A DNA stretch of 64,000 nt from Bacteroidota bacterium (GTDB lineage Bacteria; Bacteroidota; Bacteroidia; Chitinophagales; Chitinophagaceae). Under the pieces are notes generated by a model. It was given only the letters and a program-made list of their open reading frames with translations. It was not told where the DNA came from and did no database searches. The number at the start of each line of letters is the position of its first letter. Position 1 is the stretch's first letter. The position numbers and the translations under genes were made by a program. Location of the stretch: positions 16,633 to 80,632 of the forward strand of contig JAPLEH010000040.1 of the NCBI GenBank assembly GCA_026391455.1. Direction: 5' to 3'. This document shows, piece after piece, positions 18,092-27,573 of this stretch.

Positions 18092-19330
18092 ATGGCAAAA
18101 AGCGATAAAACAAGTTATCCCAAAGAGAAGATCAAAATACTTTTTCTCGAGAATATCAGTGATGTGGCGGTAAAAAATTTTCAGCATCATGGTTATGAGC
18201 AGGTGAGTAAGATATCCAAAGCGCTTACGGAAGAGCAACTGATGGACGAGATCAAAGATGTACATATACTGGGTATCCGCTCCAAAACACAGATCACCGC
18301 CAATGTTTTGAAAGCCGCCAAAAAATTACAGGCCATTGGCTGTTTTTGTATCGGGGTAAACCAGGTTAATCTCAAAGCGGCAACGCAAAACGGGGTGGTG
18401 GTATTCAATGCCCCTTATTCCAATACGCGCTCGGTTGCCGAACTGGTGATCGGCGCCTCCATTATGCTCATCCGCCGCATACCGGATAAAAACAAAGCGG
18501 CCCACGAAGGCATTTGGATGAAAGATGCCAAGGGCAGTTATGAATTGCGGGGAAAAACGCTCGGTATCATCGGCTATGGCAATATCGGCAGCCAGGTAAG
18601 TGTACTGGCTGAATCACTGGGGATGAAAGTGCTTTTTTATGATGTGGAAACCAAACTACCATTGGGTAATGCGGTGGATGCAAAAACACTAAAAGAATTG
18701 CTTAGTAAATCGGATGTGGTTACCCTGCATGTTCCGGAAACTTCCCAAACCAAAAATCTGATCAATAAAACCAATCTCAAATATTTTAATAAAGGATCCA
18801 TCCTCATCAACTATGCCCGGGGAGAAGTAGTGGATCTGGATACGCTTCGCAAATACATTCTCGACGGACATATCGGAGGCGCTGCTGTGGATGTATACCC
18901 CTGGGAGCCGGAGAAGAACGGCGACCGTTTTCAAACGCCCCTGCAGGACCTGCCCAATGTGATCCTTACGCCACATATCGGGGGTAGTACAGAAGAAGCG
19001 CAACAAAATATCGGCGAAGATGTAAGTGTAAAGCTGTTAAATTACCTTGAGAAGGGCATCACCTTCGGATCGCATACGGTACCGGCCCTGGCATTGCCGC
19101 CGCAGGAGGGCAGTCACCGCATTTTGCATATCCACTACAATGTACCCGGTGTACTTTCACAGATCAACACCCAATTATCCAAATACAAAATCAATATTCT
19201 GGCCCAGTACCTTAAAACCAATGAGGAAATTGGCTATGTGGTACTTGATGTAGACAAGAAATTGTCTGCCCAGGCACTGGAATTGCTGAAAGAAGTGAAG
19301 GAGACGATCAAGGTGCGGATGTTGTATTGA
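18092..19330 (+). CDS. serA: D-3-phosphoglycerate dehydrogenase
   Basis: The first step of serine synthesis oxidises 3-phosphoglycerate with NAD. The 412-aa protein has the NAD-binding GYGNIGSQ at residues 161-168, substrate-site residues in NTRSVAELVIG, the active-site region LTPHIGGSTEEAQ, and a C-terminal ACT domain (about 335-412, starting near HRILHIHYNVPGVLSQINTQ) for serine feedback. The ATG at 18092 is preferred over an open upstream extension to 17984 because MAKSDKTSYPKEKIKILFLE matches the normal N-terminus. A terminator follows. Confidence 0.93.
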   Translation: MAKSDKTSYPKEKIKILFLENISDVAVKNFQHHGYEQVSKISKALTEEQLMDEIKDVHILGIRSKTQITANVLKAAKKLQAIGCFCIGVNQVNLKAATQNGVVVFNAPYSNTRSVAELVIGASIMLIRRIPDKNKAAHEGIWMKDAKGSYELRGKTLGIIGYGNIGSQVSVLAESLGMKVLFYDVETKLPLGNAVDAKTLKELLSKSDVVTLHVPETSQTKNLINKTNLKYFNKGSILINYARGEVVDLDTLRKYILDGHIGGAAVDVYPWEPEKNGDRFQTPLQDLPNVILTPHIGGSTEEAQQNIGEDVSVKLLNYLEKGITFGSHTVPALALPPQEGSHRILHIHYNVPGVLSQINTQLSKYKINILAQYLKTNEEIGYVVLDVDKKLSAQALELLKEVKETIKVRMLY

Positions 19331-19386
19331 GGGAATTGAAGAAATAAAAGTGATAAGTTAATAGTGAAATATATGTGAGATAACTA

Positions 19387-19420
19387 AAGCGACCGGGATT
19401 TTTCCGGTCGCTTTTTTATT
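19387..19420 (+). terminator. Rho-independent terminator after serA
   Basis: The 10-bp stem AAGCGACCGG / CCGGTCGCTT has a GATTTTT loop and ends in a T run (19412-19417). It lies between the convergent serA and the cytochrome gene. Confidence 0.9.
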
Positions 19421-19449
19421 TACGTATTATCGAAACTGACTTAACTATT

Positions 19450-21000
19450 CTATTTTGTACTCTCCAGTATTGACACTGTGTCTGCCGTTATCAGGCTGTC
19501 AGCGCATTGTTTTGGGATGATGATTTGTTCTTTTTCTTCAATACCAATATCGATACCTTCAATATTCTCGGTGTATAGAAACTTTCGTATCTCTTCTACA
19601 TTTGTCTCATGAATCATTACTTTAATTTGCTGACTCCGGGTTGCGTAAAACGTCGAAATACCGTAATACATTTTACCCCCCTTACTGCCGAAAGCAAATG
19701 CCAGTACCCGCTCACCCAGATATAGTGGGATACCCCCATTGATTTTTATAAATGTATAAACAGCAGTATTCTTATCGTAGCTTACAGATAAGGTTTTATT
19801 GGAGGGACAAAAGAGGTACACATGCAAATTCGATTCCATGGGGCCTTCCGCAATTACTTTCACATCTGTAATCACCGTTCCGGCATACCCTTCTACTTCC
19901 GCGTCTATATTGTACCAGCCCAATGTTTTTATTTCAAAATCATACATACCATCCGTAGGATTTGGATCTGTAAATCCGTTTCGCAAGCCTTCCATTGATT
20001 CAGCTTTTTTGGGAAGGGTATCGGTTAAAAGTTGATTGATGTCTGATAAATTGACACCTTCTAGCATGGTATTTTCTTCCGTACCACTTTTACGAATATA
20101 GATTGTATCATCATTACATGTCCTGGAAGCGAGTGCCATCCCTTCGGTTGAACTAGTATCCTGATTTAATTCAGCGATGGACTTTGCCAAAAGACTATCC
20201 CGTTCTCTTTTTTCGTCAGCTTCTGCACCCGGTCTTTTCGTTTCACTATTGATATAGGCGAGTATTGCGTCCAGCCCTTCTTCATTTATATCATTGAATG
20301 CGGTCATCATTTGCCCGCCATATGCGGATTTCAATTTAAGAACATAGTTGTCTTTTTCCATCCACCCTGATGGATTTCGTATAAAACTTAGCAGATTCTT
20401 CCTGTCATTCCATTTACCTCTGTATTCAACATTTCTTAATGAAGGCCCGGTTAATGATTTAAAGATACCATGACAACTGGCACATTTACCCTTGAATAAT
20501 AATTTGCCCATCAGGTATTTCTGTTGCTGCGGTGTACTGTCCAGTGGAACGGGATCTACCCAATTAACCGTACCGCTATCTGTCTCCACCCCTTTATACA
20601 ACTTCATCTTTTCATCAAAATAAGCATTGGGTACTGATACATTAATAGGTTTTACTAACGAAAGTTGTTTGTCCTTTTGTTTCGCATTGATATAGATCAT
20701 GCCACCCGTACGTAGCGGCATGCCATTCGATTCGGTGGTGAGGCCTGCGGCTAAAATTTCTGCCGGAGTGAATGCTTCTTTGATTTCGATACTAATGTCC
20801 CCATCTGTATTAAAGGTACCTGCTTTTATTTTGAGTAAAGATCCGTGCTTGGTTCGGATAGTTGTATCTGCCTTATCATTGATCACATAAGTTTGCCTGA
20901 GCAGCATTTCGTTGGTGAATAAAGCGGGGTTAGATTTGTTTTTACAGGAGAAAAGTATTGTTAGTTGAACTAACAAAAGGAAAAAGCATATCTTTTTCAT
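19450..21000 (-). CDS. Cytochrome c domain-containing lipoprotein
   Basis: This 516-aa exported lipoprotein has the signal MKKICFFLLLVQLTILFSC, with the lipid-modified Cys at 19. An N-terminal ~100-residue beta-rich part (TIRTKHGSLLKIKAGTF, IEIKEAFTPAEIL) resembles the extracellular domains of Bacteroidota surface proteins. One haem c site CASCH lies at residues 173-177, with Met residues in GGQMMTAF as candidate axial ligands. A C-terminal ~200-residue region is unrecognised. It may be a periplasmic or outer-surface electron carrier. No oxidase or dehydrogenase partner is adjacent. Confidence 0.75.
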   Translation of the reverse strand: MKKICFFLLLVQLTILFSCKNKSNPALFTNEMLLRQTYVINDKADTTIRTKHGSLLKIKAGTFNTDGDISIEIKEAFTPAEILAAGLTTESNGMPLRTGGMIYINAKQKDKQLSLVKPINVSVPNAYFDEKMKLYKGVETDSGTVNWVDPVPLDSTPQQQKYLMGKLLFKGKCASCHGIFKSLTGPSLRNVEYRGKWNDRKNLLSFIRNPSGWMEKDNYVLKLKSAYGGQMMTAFNDINEEGLDAILAYINSETKRPGAEADEKRERDSLLAKSIAELNQDTSSTEGMALASRTCNDDTIYIRKSGTEENTMLEGVNLSDINQLLTDTLPKKAESMEGLRNGFTDPNPTDGMYDFEIKTLGWYNIDAEVEGYAGTVITDVKVIAEGPMESNLHVYLFCPSNKTLSVSYDKNTAVYTFIKINGGIPLYLGERVLAFAFGSKGGKMYYGISTFYATRSQQIKVMIHETNVEEIRKFLYTENIEGIDIGIEEKEQIIIPKQCADSLITADTVSILESTK

Positions 21001-21068
21001 AAAACAGTTTTATACATGGCTGAATGCGGATGCAAAGTTATACCCGTTTTATTTTATCAAAAAAATAT

Positions 21069-21989
21069 TTATTCTTTTTCTGCTGAAATAATATAGTATC
21101 CAAAATGTTTCCGGTGCAAACCGAGCAGCATTCCGAGTACCGGTGCATACACATTGTGCCATCTCTCTTTTTCCATACGAAGGCTGCGGTTTTTCCAGAT
21201 TTCATGTACAAAGAATTTGAGACAGGTCCAGGGTACATACGCTACGGATGGAGCAATGCGGTAACTGATCTCACGCACCGAGATGTTTTTCATACCGTAT
21301 TTCTTCAGATTGGCCAACACATCCTGTATGCTGCCAAAACAGGGGAGGGCCCAGCAATGGATTATTTTCTGATAAATAGCATTGAAGAAACGGGGCAACG
21401 CATTATTATGTTTTAAGAATCCATCTGCTATACAGAATCGGCCTCCGGACTTCAGTACGCGGGCCATTTCAGCTATGAATAATTCTTTGCCGCTACCGTT
21501 GGCATGACAGGCACTTTCCACCGCATAAGCATGAGTAAAACTATTATTGGCCGCCTGCAAGCCTTCAAAATTATCTTTCATCAATTGTACGCGATCCTGC
21601 AACTGGTCGCGCTCAATCAGTTCGCGCCCCTTGTCGATCTGGTAATCGGAGATCGTAATACCCGTCACCTGTGCGAGGGGAAAATGCAAGGCAGCATAAC
21701 GTGCCACAGTACCCACTCCGCAGCCAAGGTCGGCGATAAGGGCATTGTGGGAGGGAAGGAGTTGCAGTTCTTTCATCACTTCTGCATTCATGTTCATCAG
21801 CATACGCTCGAGGAAGAAGATATCAGTGAACTTTTTACAATAACCAAAATGCATATTGAAGTTGGGGCTCCACATTTCATAGTCCGGACCGGCCACATCA
21901 TAATAAGTCCTGATATCCTTATAATCGGAAAGCGGTATTACTGGGGCGGGTGACTCCGGAACAGGGGCAGCAGAAGAGGCTGGTTTCAT
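21069..21989 (-). CDS. Class I SAM-dependent methyltransferase
   Basis: This 306-aa protein has the SAM-binding motif I IADLGCGVGTVA (about residues 85-96), motif II-like VTGITISDYQI, and a motif near LKSGGRFCIADGF. The N-terminal MWSPNFNMHFGY and overall layout resemble sterol/tocopherol C-methyltransferase or cyclopropane-type families, which act on lipids or quinones. The substrate is not known. It starts 98 bp from the divergent NDH-2 gene. A Pro/Ala-rich first ~20 residues precede the domain. Confidence 0.82.
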   Translation of the reverse strand: MKPASSAAPVPESPAPVIPLSDYKDIRTYYDVAGPDYEMWSPNFNMHFGYCKKFTDIFFLERMLMNMNAEVMKELQLLPSHNALIADLGCGVGTVARYAALHFPLAQVTGITISDYQIDKGRELIERDQLQDRVQLMKDNFEGLQAANNSFTHAYAVESACHANGSGKELFIAEMARVLKSGGRFCIADGFLKHNNALPRFFNAIYQKIIHCWALPCFGSIQDVLANLKKYGMKNISVREISYRIAPSVAYVPWTCLKFFVHEIWKNRSLRMEKERWHNVYAPVLGMLLGLHRKHFGYYIISAEKE

Positions 21990-22060
21990 AACGTTGGGTT
22001 TGTTCCGGATGTAAAGCTATATAGAAATAATTAAATTTTCAGTAATTATTGAAAATTGTG

Positions 22061-22068
22061 TAAATTTG
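22061..22068 (+). promoter_or_regulatory. Candidate -7 box for the NDH-2 gene
   Basis: TAAATTTG matches TAnnTTTG, 20 bp before the ATG at 22088, in an AT-rich intergenic region. The matching -33 element is not clear. Confidence 0.4.
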
Positions 22069-22087
22069 TGTTGTAAAAACAAATTAT

Positions 22088-23356
22088 ATGAAAGTCGTCA
22101 TTGCAGGAGCCGGATTTGGCGGATTGAAACTGGCCCGCCTGCTCAACAACCGGGGCGGATTTGAAGTGGTTCTGATCGACAGGTTCAATTATCACCAGTT
22201 CCAACCTTTATTTTATCAGGTAGCTACCGCCGGTCTCGATGCCAGTAATATCTCTTTCCCGCTGCGGAAAGTATTTCAAAAGAGTAATAACGTAAAGATT
22301 CGCCTGGCGGAGATCAAAGAGATCCGCGCTGCCGAAAACGTACTCATTACCGATCAGGAACAAATATCCTATGACGTACTCGTGCTGGCCACCGGTGCAG
22401 ATACCAATTTCTTTGGTAATCAAAACCTGGCCACTCATGCCTTCCCCATGAAGAGTACAGTGGAAGCGTTGCAGATTCGTCACCGCCTGTTACAATTATT
22501 TGAAAACGCCCACACGATACGTGATGCTGACACATTACAAAATCTGATGAATATCGTTGTAGTGGGAGGGGGGCCTACCGGTGTGGAAGTATCCGGTGCA
22601 TTGGCTGAAATGAAAAAATATGTGTTGCCCAAGGATTTTCCCGAACTGGATTTTTCTAAGATGAACATCTACCTGCTCGAAGGCACTGCCAAAACCCTTT
22701 CGGCCATGAGTGAAAAATCATCCGCTCAGTCACGCAAATACCTCGAACGTCTTGGGGTAAACGTCATGACGCAGACCATCGTAAAGGATTATGACGGTAA
22801 ACTCGTGCTACTCGATAATGGTAACACCCTTTCCGCCGCCACCGTTATCTGGGCGGCCGGTGTAAAGGGCAATGTACCCGCCGGTATCGATGCTTCCCTC
22901 ATCACCCGTGGCAACCGTATCAAAACAGACCGGCACTGCCTGGTACAAGGATCTTTCAATATCTATGCTATTGGCGACCTCGCCTATATGGAAACACCCA
23001 AATATCCCAATGGTCATCCGCAGGTAGCGCCGGTTGCTATGCAACATGCGGCGATGCTGGCGAAGAACCTTCGCCTGATCGAACAAAAATCCAATTCCGA
23101 CCGTTTATCCGAATTTGAATATTTCGATAAAGGTTCGATGGCCACCGTAGGTCGAAACCTCGCTGTGGTGGATATGCCCAAACCTAAACTGCATTTCGGC
23201 GGCTTCTTTGCCTGGCTGATCTGGATGGGCCTTCACCTCATGCTCATTCTCGGCGTAAAAAACCGGTTCTTTGTATTCTCCAACTGGCTCTATAATTATA
23301 TCACGTATGATCAGAATTTGCGGTTGATATTCAGGGAGTTTGAACGGAAACGTTAA
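22088..23356 (+). CDS. ndh: Type II NADH:quinone oxidoreductase (NDH-2)
   Basis: This 422-aa FAD enzyme passes electrons from NADH to quinone without pumping ions. The FAD fold is IAGAGFGGLKLARLL (about residues 4-18), and the NADH fold is VVVGGGPTGVEVSGAL (about 157-172). A second FAD contact is IYAIGDLAYM (about 297). The conserved quinone-site/membrane C-terminus has amphipathic and hydrophobic segments (FFAWLIWMGLHLMLILGV). It is complete, with AAxPxxxQxA-like VAPVAMQHAAMLAKNL. It is divergent from the methyltransferase. Confidence 0.92.
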   Translation: MKVVIAGAGFGGLKLARLLNNRGGFEVVLIDRFNYHQFQPLFYQVATAGLDASNISFPLRKVFQKSNNVKIRLAEIKEIRAAENVLITDQEQISYDVLVLATGADTNFFGNQNLATHAFPMKSTVEALQIRHRLLQLFENAHTIRDADTLQNLMNIVVVGGGPTGVEVSGALAEMKKYVLPKDFPELDFSKMNIYLLEGTAKTLSAMSEKSSAQSRKYLERLGVNVMTQTIVKDYDGKLVLLDNGNTLSAATVIWAAGVKGNVPAGIDASLITRGNRIKTDRHCLVQGSFNIYAIGDLAYMETPKYPNGHPQVAPVAMQHAAMLAKNLRLIEQKSNSDRLSEFEYFDKGSMATVGRNLAVVDMPKPKLHFGGFFAWLIWMGLHLMLILGVKNRFFVFSNWLYNYITYDQNLRLIFREFERKR

Positions 23357-23540
23357 TTAGCTAATTAGCTAATGTGCTAATTTGCTAATGGAATACAGGG
23401 GTCTTATGTATTTCTTTGCGTGCCTTTGCTGTCTTTGCGTGATTTATAATTTGGAAATGTGGAGATGTGAGAATGTGGAAATGGAATAAAGGATTCTTTT
23501 GTAATTCTTTGCGTGCCTTTGCTGTCTTTGCGTGAAATAT
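23357..23540. repeat. Intergenic word repeats and a 31-bp direct repeat
   Basis: The tract begins with a TTAGCTAATTAGCTAATGTGC stutter (23355-23390). It is followed by two exact copies of a 31-bp unit at 23412-23442 and 23505-23535 (beginning TTCTTTGCGTGCCTTTGCTG, ending TTTGCGTGA), separated by GGAAATGTGGAGATGTGAG-like words. No gene is seen. Confidence 0.75.
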
Positions 23541-23651
23541 AGGTTGCATAAGTTGAATAGGTTTCTTTTCTGCACAGCATTAACTATTACCGGCATTCTT
23601 TGTTAATTGTTTGGAATAGTTATTTTTCATTTATACTTTTTAATTTTTACC

Positions 23652-24377
23652 GTGAGTAAGAACGTTTTTTTAACTGCGGAATGGCGCAGGCTGATCATGG
23701 CGAATTATACCATCAGTCCGGACGTGTTGAAACCCTTTTTGCCGGCGCATACCGAATTGGATTTTTTCGATGGCAAATGCTATGTAAGCCTTGTCGGTTT
23801 TTTATTCCGCGATGTGCGCATCAAAGGCATTGCCATTCCCTGGCACCGGCATTTTCCGGAGGTGAATCTGCGATTTTATGTAAAACATTTCGACGGGCAA
23901 CAATGGAAAAGGGGAGTGGTCTTCATCAGCGAGATCGTACCCAAGCCCGCCATCAGTTGGGTAGCCAATACCCTGTACAAAGAACATTACAGCACCCTGC
24001 CCATGCGCTACGTGTGGAAAGAAGAGGCTGGAGAATTATACACACAATACCATTGGAAGAAAAACAATGCCTGGCAAAAACTGGAAGTGGTAACCCCACC
24101 AGAGGCCGTTCCGCTCATCGCCGGCAGCGAAGAAGAATTCATTACCGAACATTTCTGGGGCTATGCAAAAGCCGGTGCCAACCGTACCAACGAATACCAG
24201 GTAGGGCACCCACGCTGGAATATTTACCCGGTGAAATCATATACGGTAGCATGTGATTTCAGCGCCTTATACGGGAATGCCTTTTCGGTGTTGCAGCAAC
24301 AAAAACCGGCGAGTGTTTTCCTCGCAGAAGGCTCTGCGATAGCCATTTACAATAAGCAAATCATTGGCACCCAATAA
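23652..24377 (+). CDS. YqjF-like DUF2071 family protein
   Basis: From the GTG at 23652 the 241-aa protein begins MSKNVFLTAEWRRLIMANYTI. That is the usual DUF2071/YqjF N-terminus, where VFLTAEWRRLIMANY is the conserved start and FLPAHTELDFFDGKCYVSLVG follows. The frame is open for 15 more codons upstream, but that part is unrelated. The fold resembles acetoacetate decarboxylase-like proteins; no reaction is established. The gene stands alone, with repeat-filled gaps on both sides. Confidence 0.8.
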   Translation: MSKNVFLTAEWRRLIMANYTISPDVLKPFLPAHTELDFFDGKCYVSLVGFLFRDVRIKGIAIPWHRHFPEVNLRFYVKHFDGQQWKRGVVFISEIVPKPAISWVANTLYKEHYSTLPMRYVWKEEAGELYTQYHWKKNNAWQKLEVVTPPEAVPLIAGSEEEFITEHFWGYAKAGANRTNEYQVGHPRWNIYPVKSYTVACDFSALYGNAFSVLQQQKPASVFLAEGSAIAIYNKQIIGTQ

Positions 24378-24810
24378 GGTAGGACCCGATTCGGGCTCAT
24401 TCGCTTTTTTAATAACAAAAAATATATGTATATTTGCATAACACTATTCCTTTTTTACACACTATTCCCTTTTAACTGACCTTCCTGCGGTTCATGTATT
24501 TTCATGAATCATATCAACAGCCGTATTGCTGCATGATGTTTTATTTACTTTAAATAGACATTAGTTGCATCATACTGTCTGTAAGATATATTCGACTCTG
24601 TTAATTCAAATACTTCCACACTCATTCCACCAATGGAATGGGTGATTCATTCATTTCAAGGATATGGCCGCCACTGGCAGCGGTATCCTGATCGGAATTC
24701 CGGTACGTATGAATGATTCTGTCAACATGAGCGCTTCTTTGATTGCATCAAAGTAAGCTCAGCATATCAGGATCTGCATACGTATCCGGATTGGAAAATA
24801 TTTGAAACCT
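24378..24810. other. Gene-free intergenic region
   Basis: No convincing gene or strong repeat is seen in 24378-24810. A short CCCGATTCGGG inverted repeat followed by a T run (24388-24413) may end the DUF2071 transcript. The rest is AT-rich and probably holds the promoter of the GT39 operon. Confidence 0.4.
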
Positions 24811-26502
24811 ATGAAAAACGAACTGGAGCGATCCTTACAAAAAAAAGTTTATGCCGGACTGGTATTATGGTGGCTGATCAACCTGGTACAGGCCCATTTT
24901 ACAGAAATACATCCGGATGAGGCCTACTATGCCTTGTGGGCCGAGCATACCGACGCGGGTTACTATGATCATCCGCCGATGGTCGCATTTTTCATCCGCA
25001 TAAGCTCCTTCTTTTTTTCCGGCAACCTGGGTGTACGGTTCTTCACCGTATTGATGCAACCCATCACCCTCTTTATAGTCTGGCAACTATGTAAAGGAGA
25101 GGGTTCGGAGCAGCAAAAGCGGTTGCCTGTATTTTTTATCACTGGTGCAGCCATGATCATGTTCTCCGCATATGGCTTCATCACCACGCCGGATGTACCC
25201 TTACTATTCTTTACAGCAGTTTTCTTATGGGCCTATCAGCGATTTTTACACACCCGCTCCATTCCCATAATATTACTGTTATCGGTAGCAATGGCCGGCA
25301 TGATCTGCAGCAAGTATCAGGGGGCGATTGTCATACTGATGCTGATCGTATCCAATATCCGACTCCTTACCGTTCCAACATTTTGGATAGCCGGCATACT
25401 GGCACTCGCCATCTGCACACCCCATTTTTATTGGCAAATTGAACATCAGTTTCCCAGTTTTAAGTATCACCTGACTGAACGCTCTGCCGGATTTCGCTGG
25501 AATTACTTTTTTGAATACCTGCCCAATCAAATGGCCACTTTCAACCCCTTTGTACTGGCGGCGATGGTATGGCTCGTAATCCGATTCAACATCACCAATT
25601 TGTTCGACCGGGCCCTCGTATTCATCATGTCGGGCATGGTACTGCTTTTCTGGCTGGCAACTTTCAAAGGCCATGCAGAACCACACTGGACCGTTGCCGC
25701 TTCCATACCGGCACTTATCCTCATAGTAAAATACAGTACGCTTAATAAAAGCTTTCTCCGCTATATCAGACGGGTAGTGGCTCCATCCATACTGTTGCTG
25801 ATAGGCGCACGCATTTGTTTGATAGCTGGATGGGTACCCTCCAACCTGGAATTGACCGGCAAGCAAGCCAAGTACAGGGCTTTGGAAAAAGTGGCGGGCG
25901 ATGCTCCGGTTATTATTGTGGGCTCCTTTCAACCACCCTCCCTGTATCATTATTTTACCGGCAGGGAGGCTATGGTACTGAGCAGTCTCGACAGAAGGCG
26001 CACCCAGTTTGATATTTGGCGCAATGATCGTGCTTTTACAGGGAAGAAAGTGTTTGTGTTGCTGGATATGCCCGACCGGTCGGTACAATACGACATCGGA
26101 GGGGAGCGGTTCTCCGGATTTTTTGTCAACCGGTTTCAATCTACGCATGATATATGGATCCGTTTTTTGCAGTCCAAAAGTGGAGTGGTTCATAAAGCGG
26201 GGAGGGAACTTGAATTGATACTGGAAGTGGAAAACAGGGGTACCCAGCCTTTTCTTTTTCAGCATCCGGAGTTGCCGGCCACTATCCACGCAGTATTATC
26301 CGGAGCAAAGGGCATGCAACTCATTCAGGGAACCTGCAGCCAACCACTTATCAGTTTACAACCCGGTGAAAAAAAGGAGACCGGCTTTCGGTTTGTATTT
26401 CCGAAAGGCAGTGAGGGTACGCAAAAATTGGGTATTACCTGTTATTCCATTTTCGGACCTGATCTCAACAGCGATTTTTTTACCATCAACATACAGCCAT
26501 GA
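24811..26502 (+). CDS. GT39-family glycosyltransferase (ArnT/PMT-like integral membrane protein)
   Basis: This ~563-aa polytopic membrane protein has a first periplasmic loop HPDEAYYALWAEHTDAGYYD followed by HPPMVAFFI. These are the acidic and DHPP-type motifs of GT39/GT83 enzymes that use polyprenyl-phosphate sugars. About ten hydrophobic segments follow to residue ~340, then a ~220-residue extracytoplasmic C-terminal domain. The ATG at 24811 is preferred over the TTG three codons upstream. It overlaps the GtrA gene by four bases (ATGA), implying translational coupling. It probably glycosylates an envelope lipid or polysaccharide. Confidence 0.88.
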   Translation: MKNELERSLQKKVYAGLVLWWLINLVQAHFTEIHPDEAYYALWAEHTDAGYYDHPPMVAFFIRISSFFFSGNLGVRFFTVLMQPITLFIVWQLCKGEGSEQQKRLPVFFITGAAMIMFSAYGFITTPDVPLLFFTAVFLWAYQRFLHTRSIPIILLLSVAMAGMICSKYQGAIVILMLIVSNIRLLTVPTFWIAGILALAICTPHFYWQIEHQFPSFKYHLTERSAGFRWNYFFEYLPNQMATFNPFVLAAMVWLVIRFNITNLFDRALVFIMSGMVLLFWLATFKGHAEPHWTVAASIPALILIVKYSTLNKSFLRYIRRVVAPSILLLIGARICLIAGWVPSNLELTGKQAKYRALEKVAGDAPVIIVGSFQPPSLYHYFTGREAMVLSSLDRRRTQFDIWRNDRAFTGKKVFVLLDMPDRSVQYDIGGERFSGFFVNRFQSTHDIWIRFLQSKSGVVHKAGRELELILEVENRGTQPFLFQHPELPATIHAVLSGAKGMQLIQGTCSQPLISLQPGEKKETGFRFVFPKGSEGTQKLGITCYSIFGPDLNSDFFTINIQP

Positions 26503-26885
26503 ATCTTTTACTCATCAAATTAATTAAATATGGCACGGTAGGCCTGAGCGGCATGGCCTGCGATTTTGGTGTAACCTATTTTTTAAAAGAGAAACAGAAA
26601 ATAAACAAGTATATCGCCAATTCGGTGGGTTTTATACTGGCAGCTTCGCTGAACTATACATTGAATAAATACTGGACCTTCGGCACCTCCAGACAGTCAG
26701 TACCTTTTGAATTCGGACTTTTCCTGCTGATCGCGCTCACGGGATTATTGCTGAATAATATGATCCTGCTCTTGCTAAAAGAAAAATGGAATGTCAACTT
26801 CTATCTCTCCAAACTGATCGCCATCGGGATCGTATTTATCTGGAATTTTAGTATGAATTATTATTTTACGTTTACGGGTGGGTGA
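26499..26885 (+). CDS. GtrA-like membrane protein (polyprenyl-linked sugar flipping family)
   Basis: This 128-aa protein has four membrane helices. It contains the family signature FIKYGTVGLSGMACDFGVTY-like start, SLNYTLNKYWTF and a matching second NFSMNYYFTF. GtrA-family proteins are thought to flip undecaprenyl-phosphate-linked sugars. The four-base overlap with the GT39 gene strongly suggests they act together: flipping the donor, then transferring the sugar on the outer face. Confidence 0.9.
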   Translation: MNLLLIKLIKYGTVGLSGMACDFGVTYFLKEKQKINKYIANSVGFILAASLNYTLNKYWTFGTSRQSVPFEFGLFLLIALTGLLLNNMILLLLKEKWNVNFYLSKLIAIGIVFIWNFSMNYYFTFTGG

Positions 26886-26928
26886 CAAAGTTGGGGAAGC
26901 AAAACCTCCTAATGAGCAGGAACAAATA

Positions 26929-27438
26929 TTACAATTTTGCCAGTATCTTCCTCGCTCTGGATCGAAATGCCGGTGTTTCAAATTCCCAGCGGTTTTCAAT
27001 AATGGTTTTCAATTCGGGTTTGATATCGGGATAGGTGGCGGATAAATGTTCAAGCACAGTAAGGGAAAAGGCTTTGATGGCGGCTTTTTCTGTGGGAGAG
27101 GAGATATAATCGAAGCAGGTATTCATGATCTCTCCCTGGTATTTGGCCGGAATGGCAATATCCTGCATCAGCCGGAGGGCGTTGCGCTTTACTGCATCAT
27201 GCACACCCGGCAATTTCATTTTTTTAATAAGGGCTCCAAAATGTTTTTTGATCAGTGATGGCGTTTCGATCACCAGGTAGCTGATGGGCCAGGCCGCCCG
27301 TTGCACCACGCGGTACTCATCGTGGAGAAAGAGATGAAACAGTTCATCAAAACGGGCCTGATCCTTGCCTACCCAGCGAATGATTTTATCGCGGTTGGCT
27401 TTGCTGTGTTCCTTCAAAATTGTTTTTCGTAAATCCAT
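26929..27438 (-). CDS. Small HEAT-repeat-like alpha-helical protein
   Basis: From the ATG at 27438 the product is 169 aa and begins MDLRKTILKEHSKANRDKII. It is all helical with HEAT-like pairs: FDELFHLFLHDEYRVVQRAAWPISYL, VHDAVKRNALRLMQDI and EKAAIKAFSLTVLEHLSATY. No catalytic motif is present. The frame is open for 28 codons upstream, but those residues look unlike the family. Similar small proteins are found in many Bacteroidota without a known role. It is convergent with gtrA. Confidence 0.65.
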   Translation of the reverse strand: MDLRKTILKEHSKANRDKIIRWVGKDQARFDELFHLFLHDEYRVVQRAAWPISYLVIETPSLIKKHFGALIKKMKLPGVHDAVKRNALRLMQDIAIPAKYQGEIMNTCFDYISSPTEKAAIKAFSLTVLEHLSATYPDIKPELKTIIENRWEFETPAFRSRARKILAKL

Positions 27439-27573
27439 TGTTGAGCTGCGAGCAAACAGGCCGTGTGTAATTTGGAAAAAAAATTGATTCGTCAATGTAT
27501 AGAAAGAAAAAGCTGCGAGCATAATTTCGTAATCGAAAACCGCTCGCAGCCTTTAGCAAATAGCTTATCACTT

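Noticed and set aside
23681..24256. 191-codon frame on the + strand inside the DUF2071 gene
   Set aside because: Out-of-frame reading of the DUF2071 gene, rich in Arg/His/Cys without a domain.
25279..26289. 336-codon open frame antisense to the GT39 gene
   Set aside because: It lies wholly within a well-supported gene on the other strand, has no recognisable domain, and its composition (His/Gln/Tyr-rich) is that of an antisense shadow.
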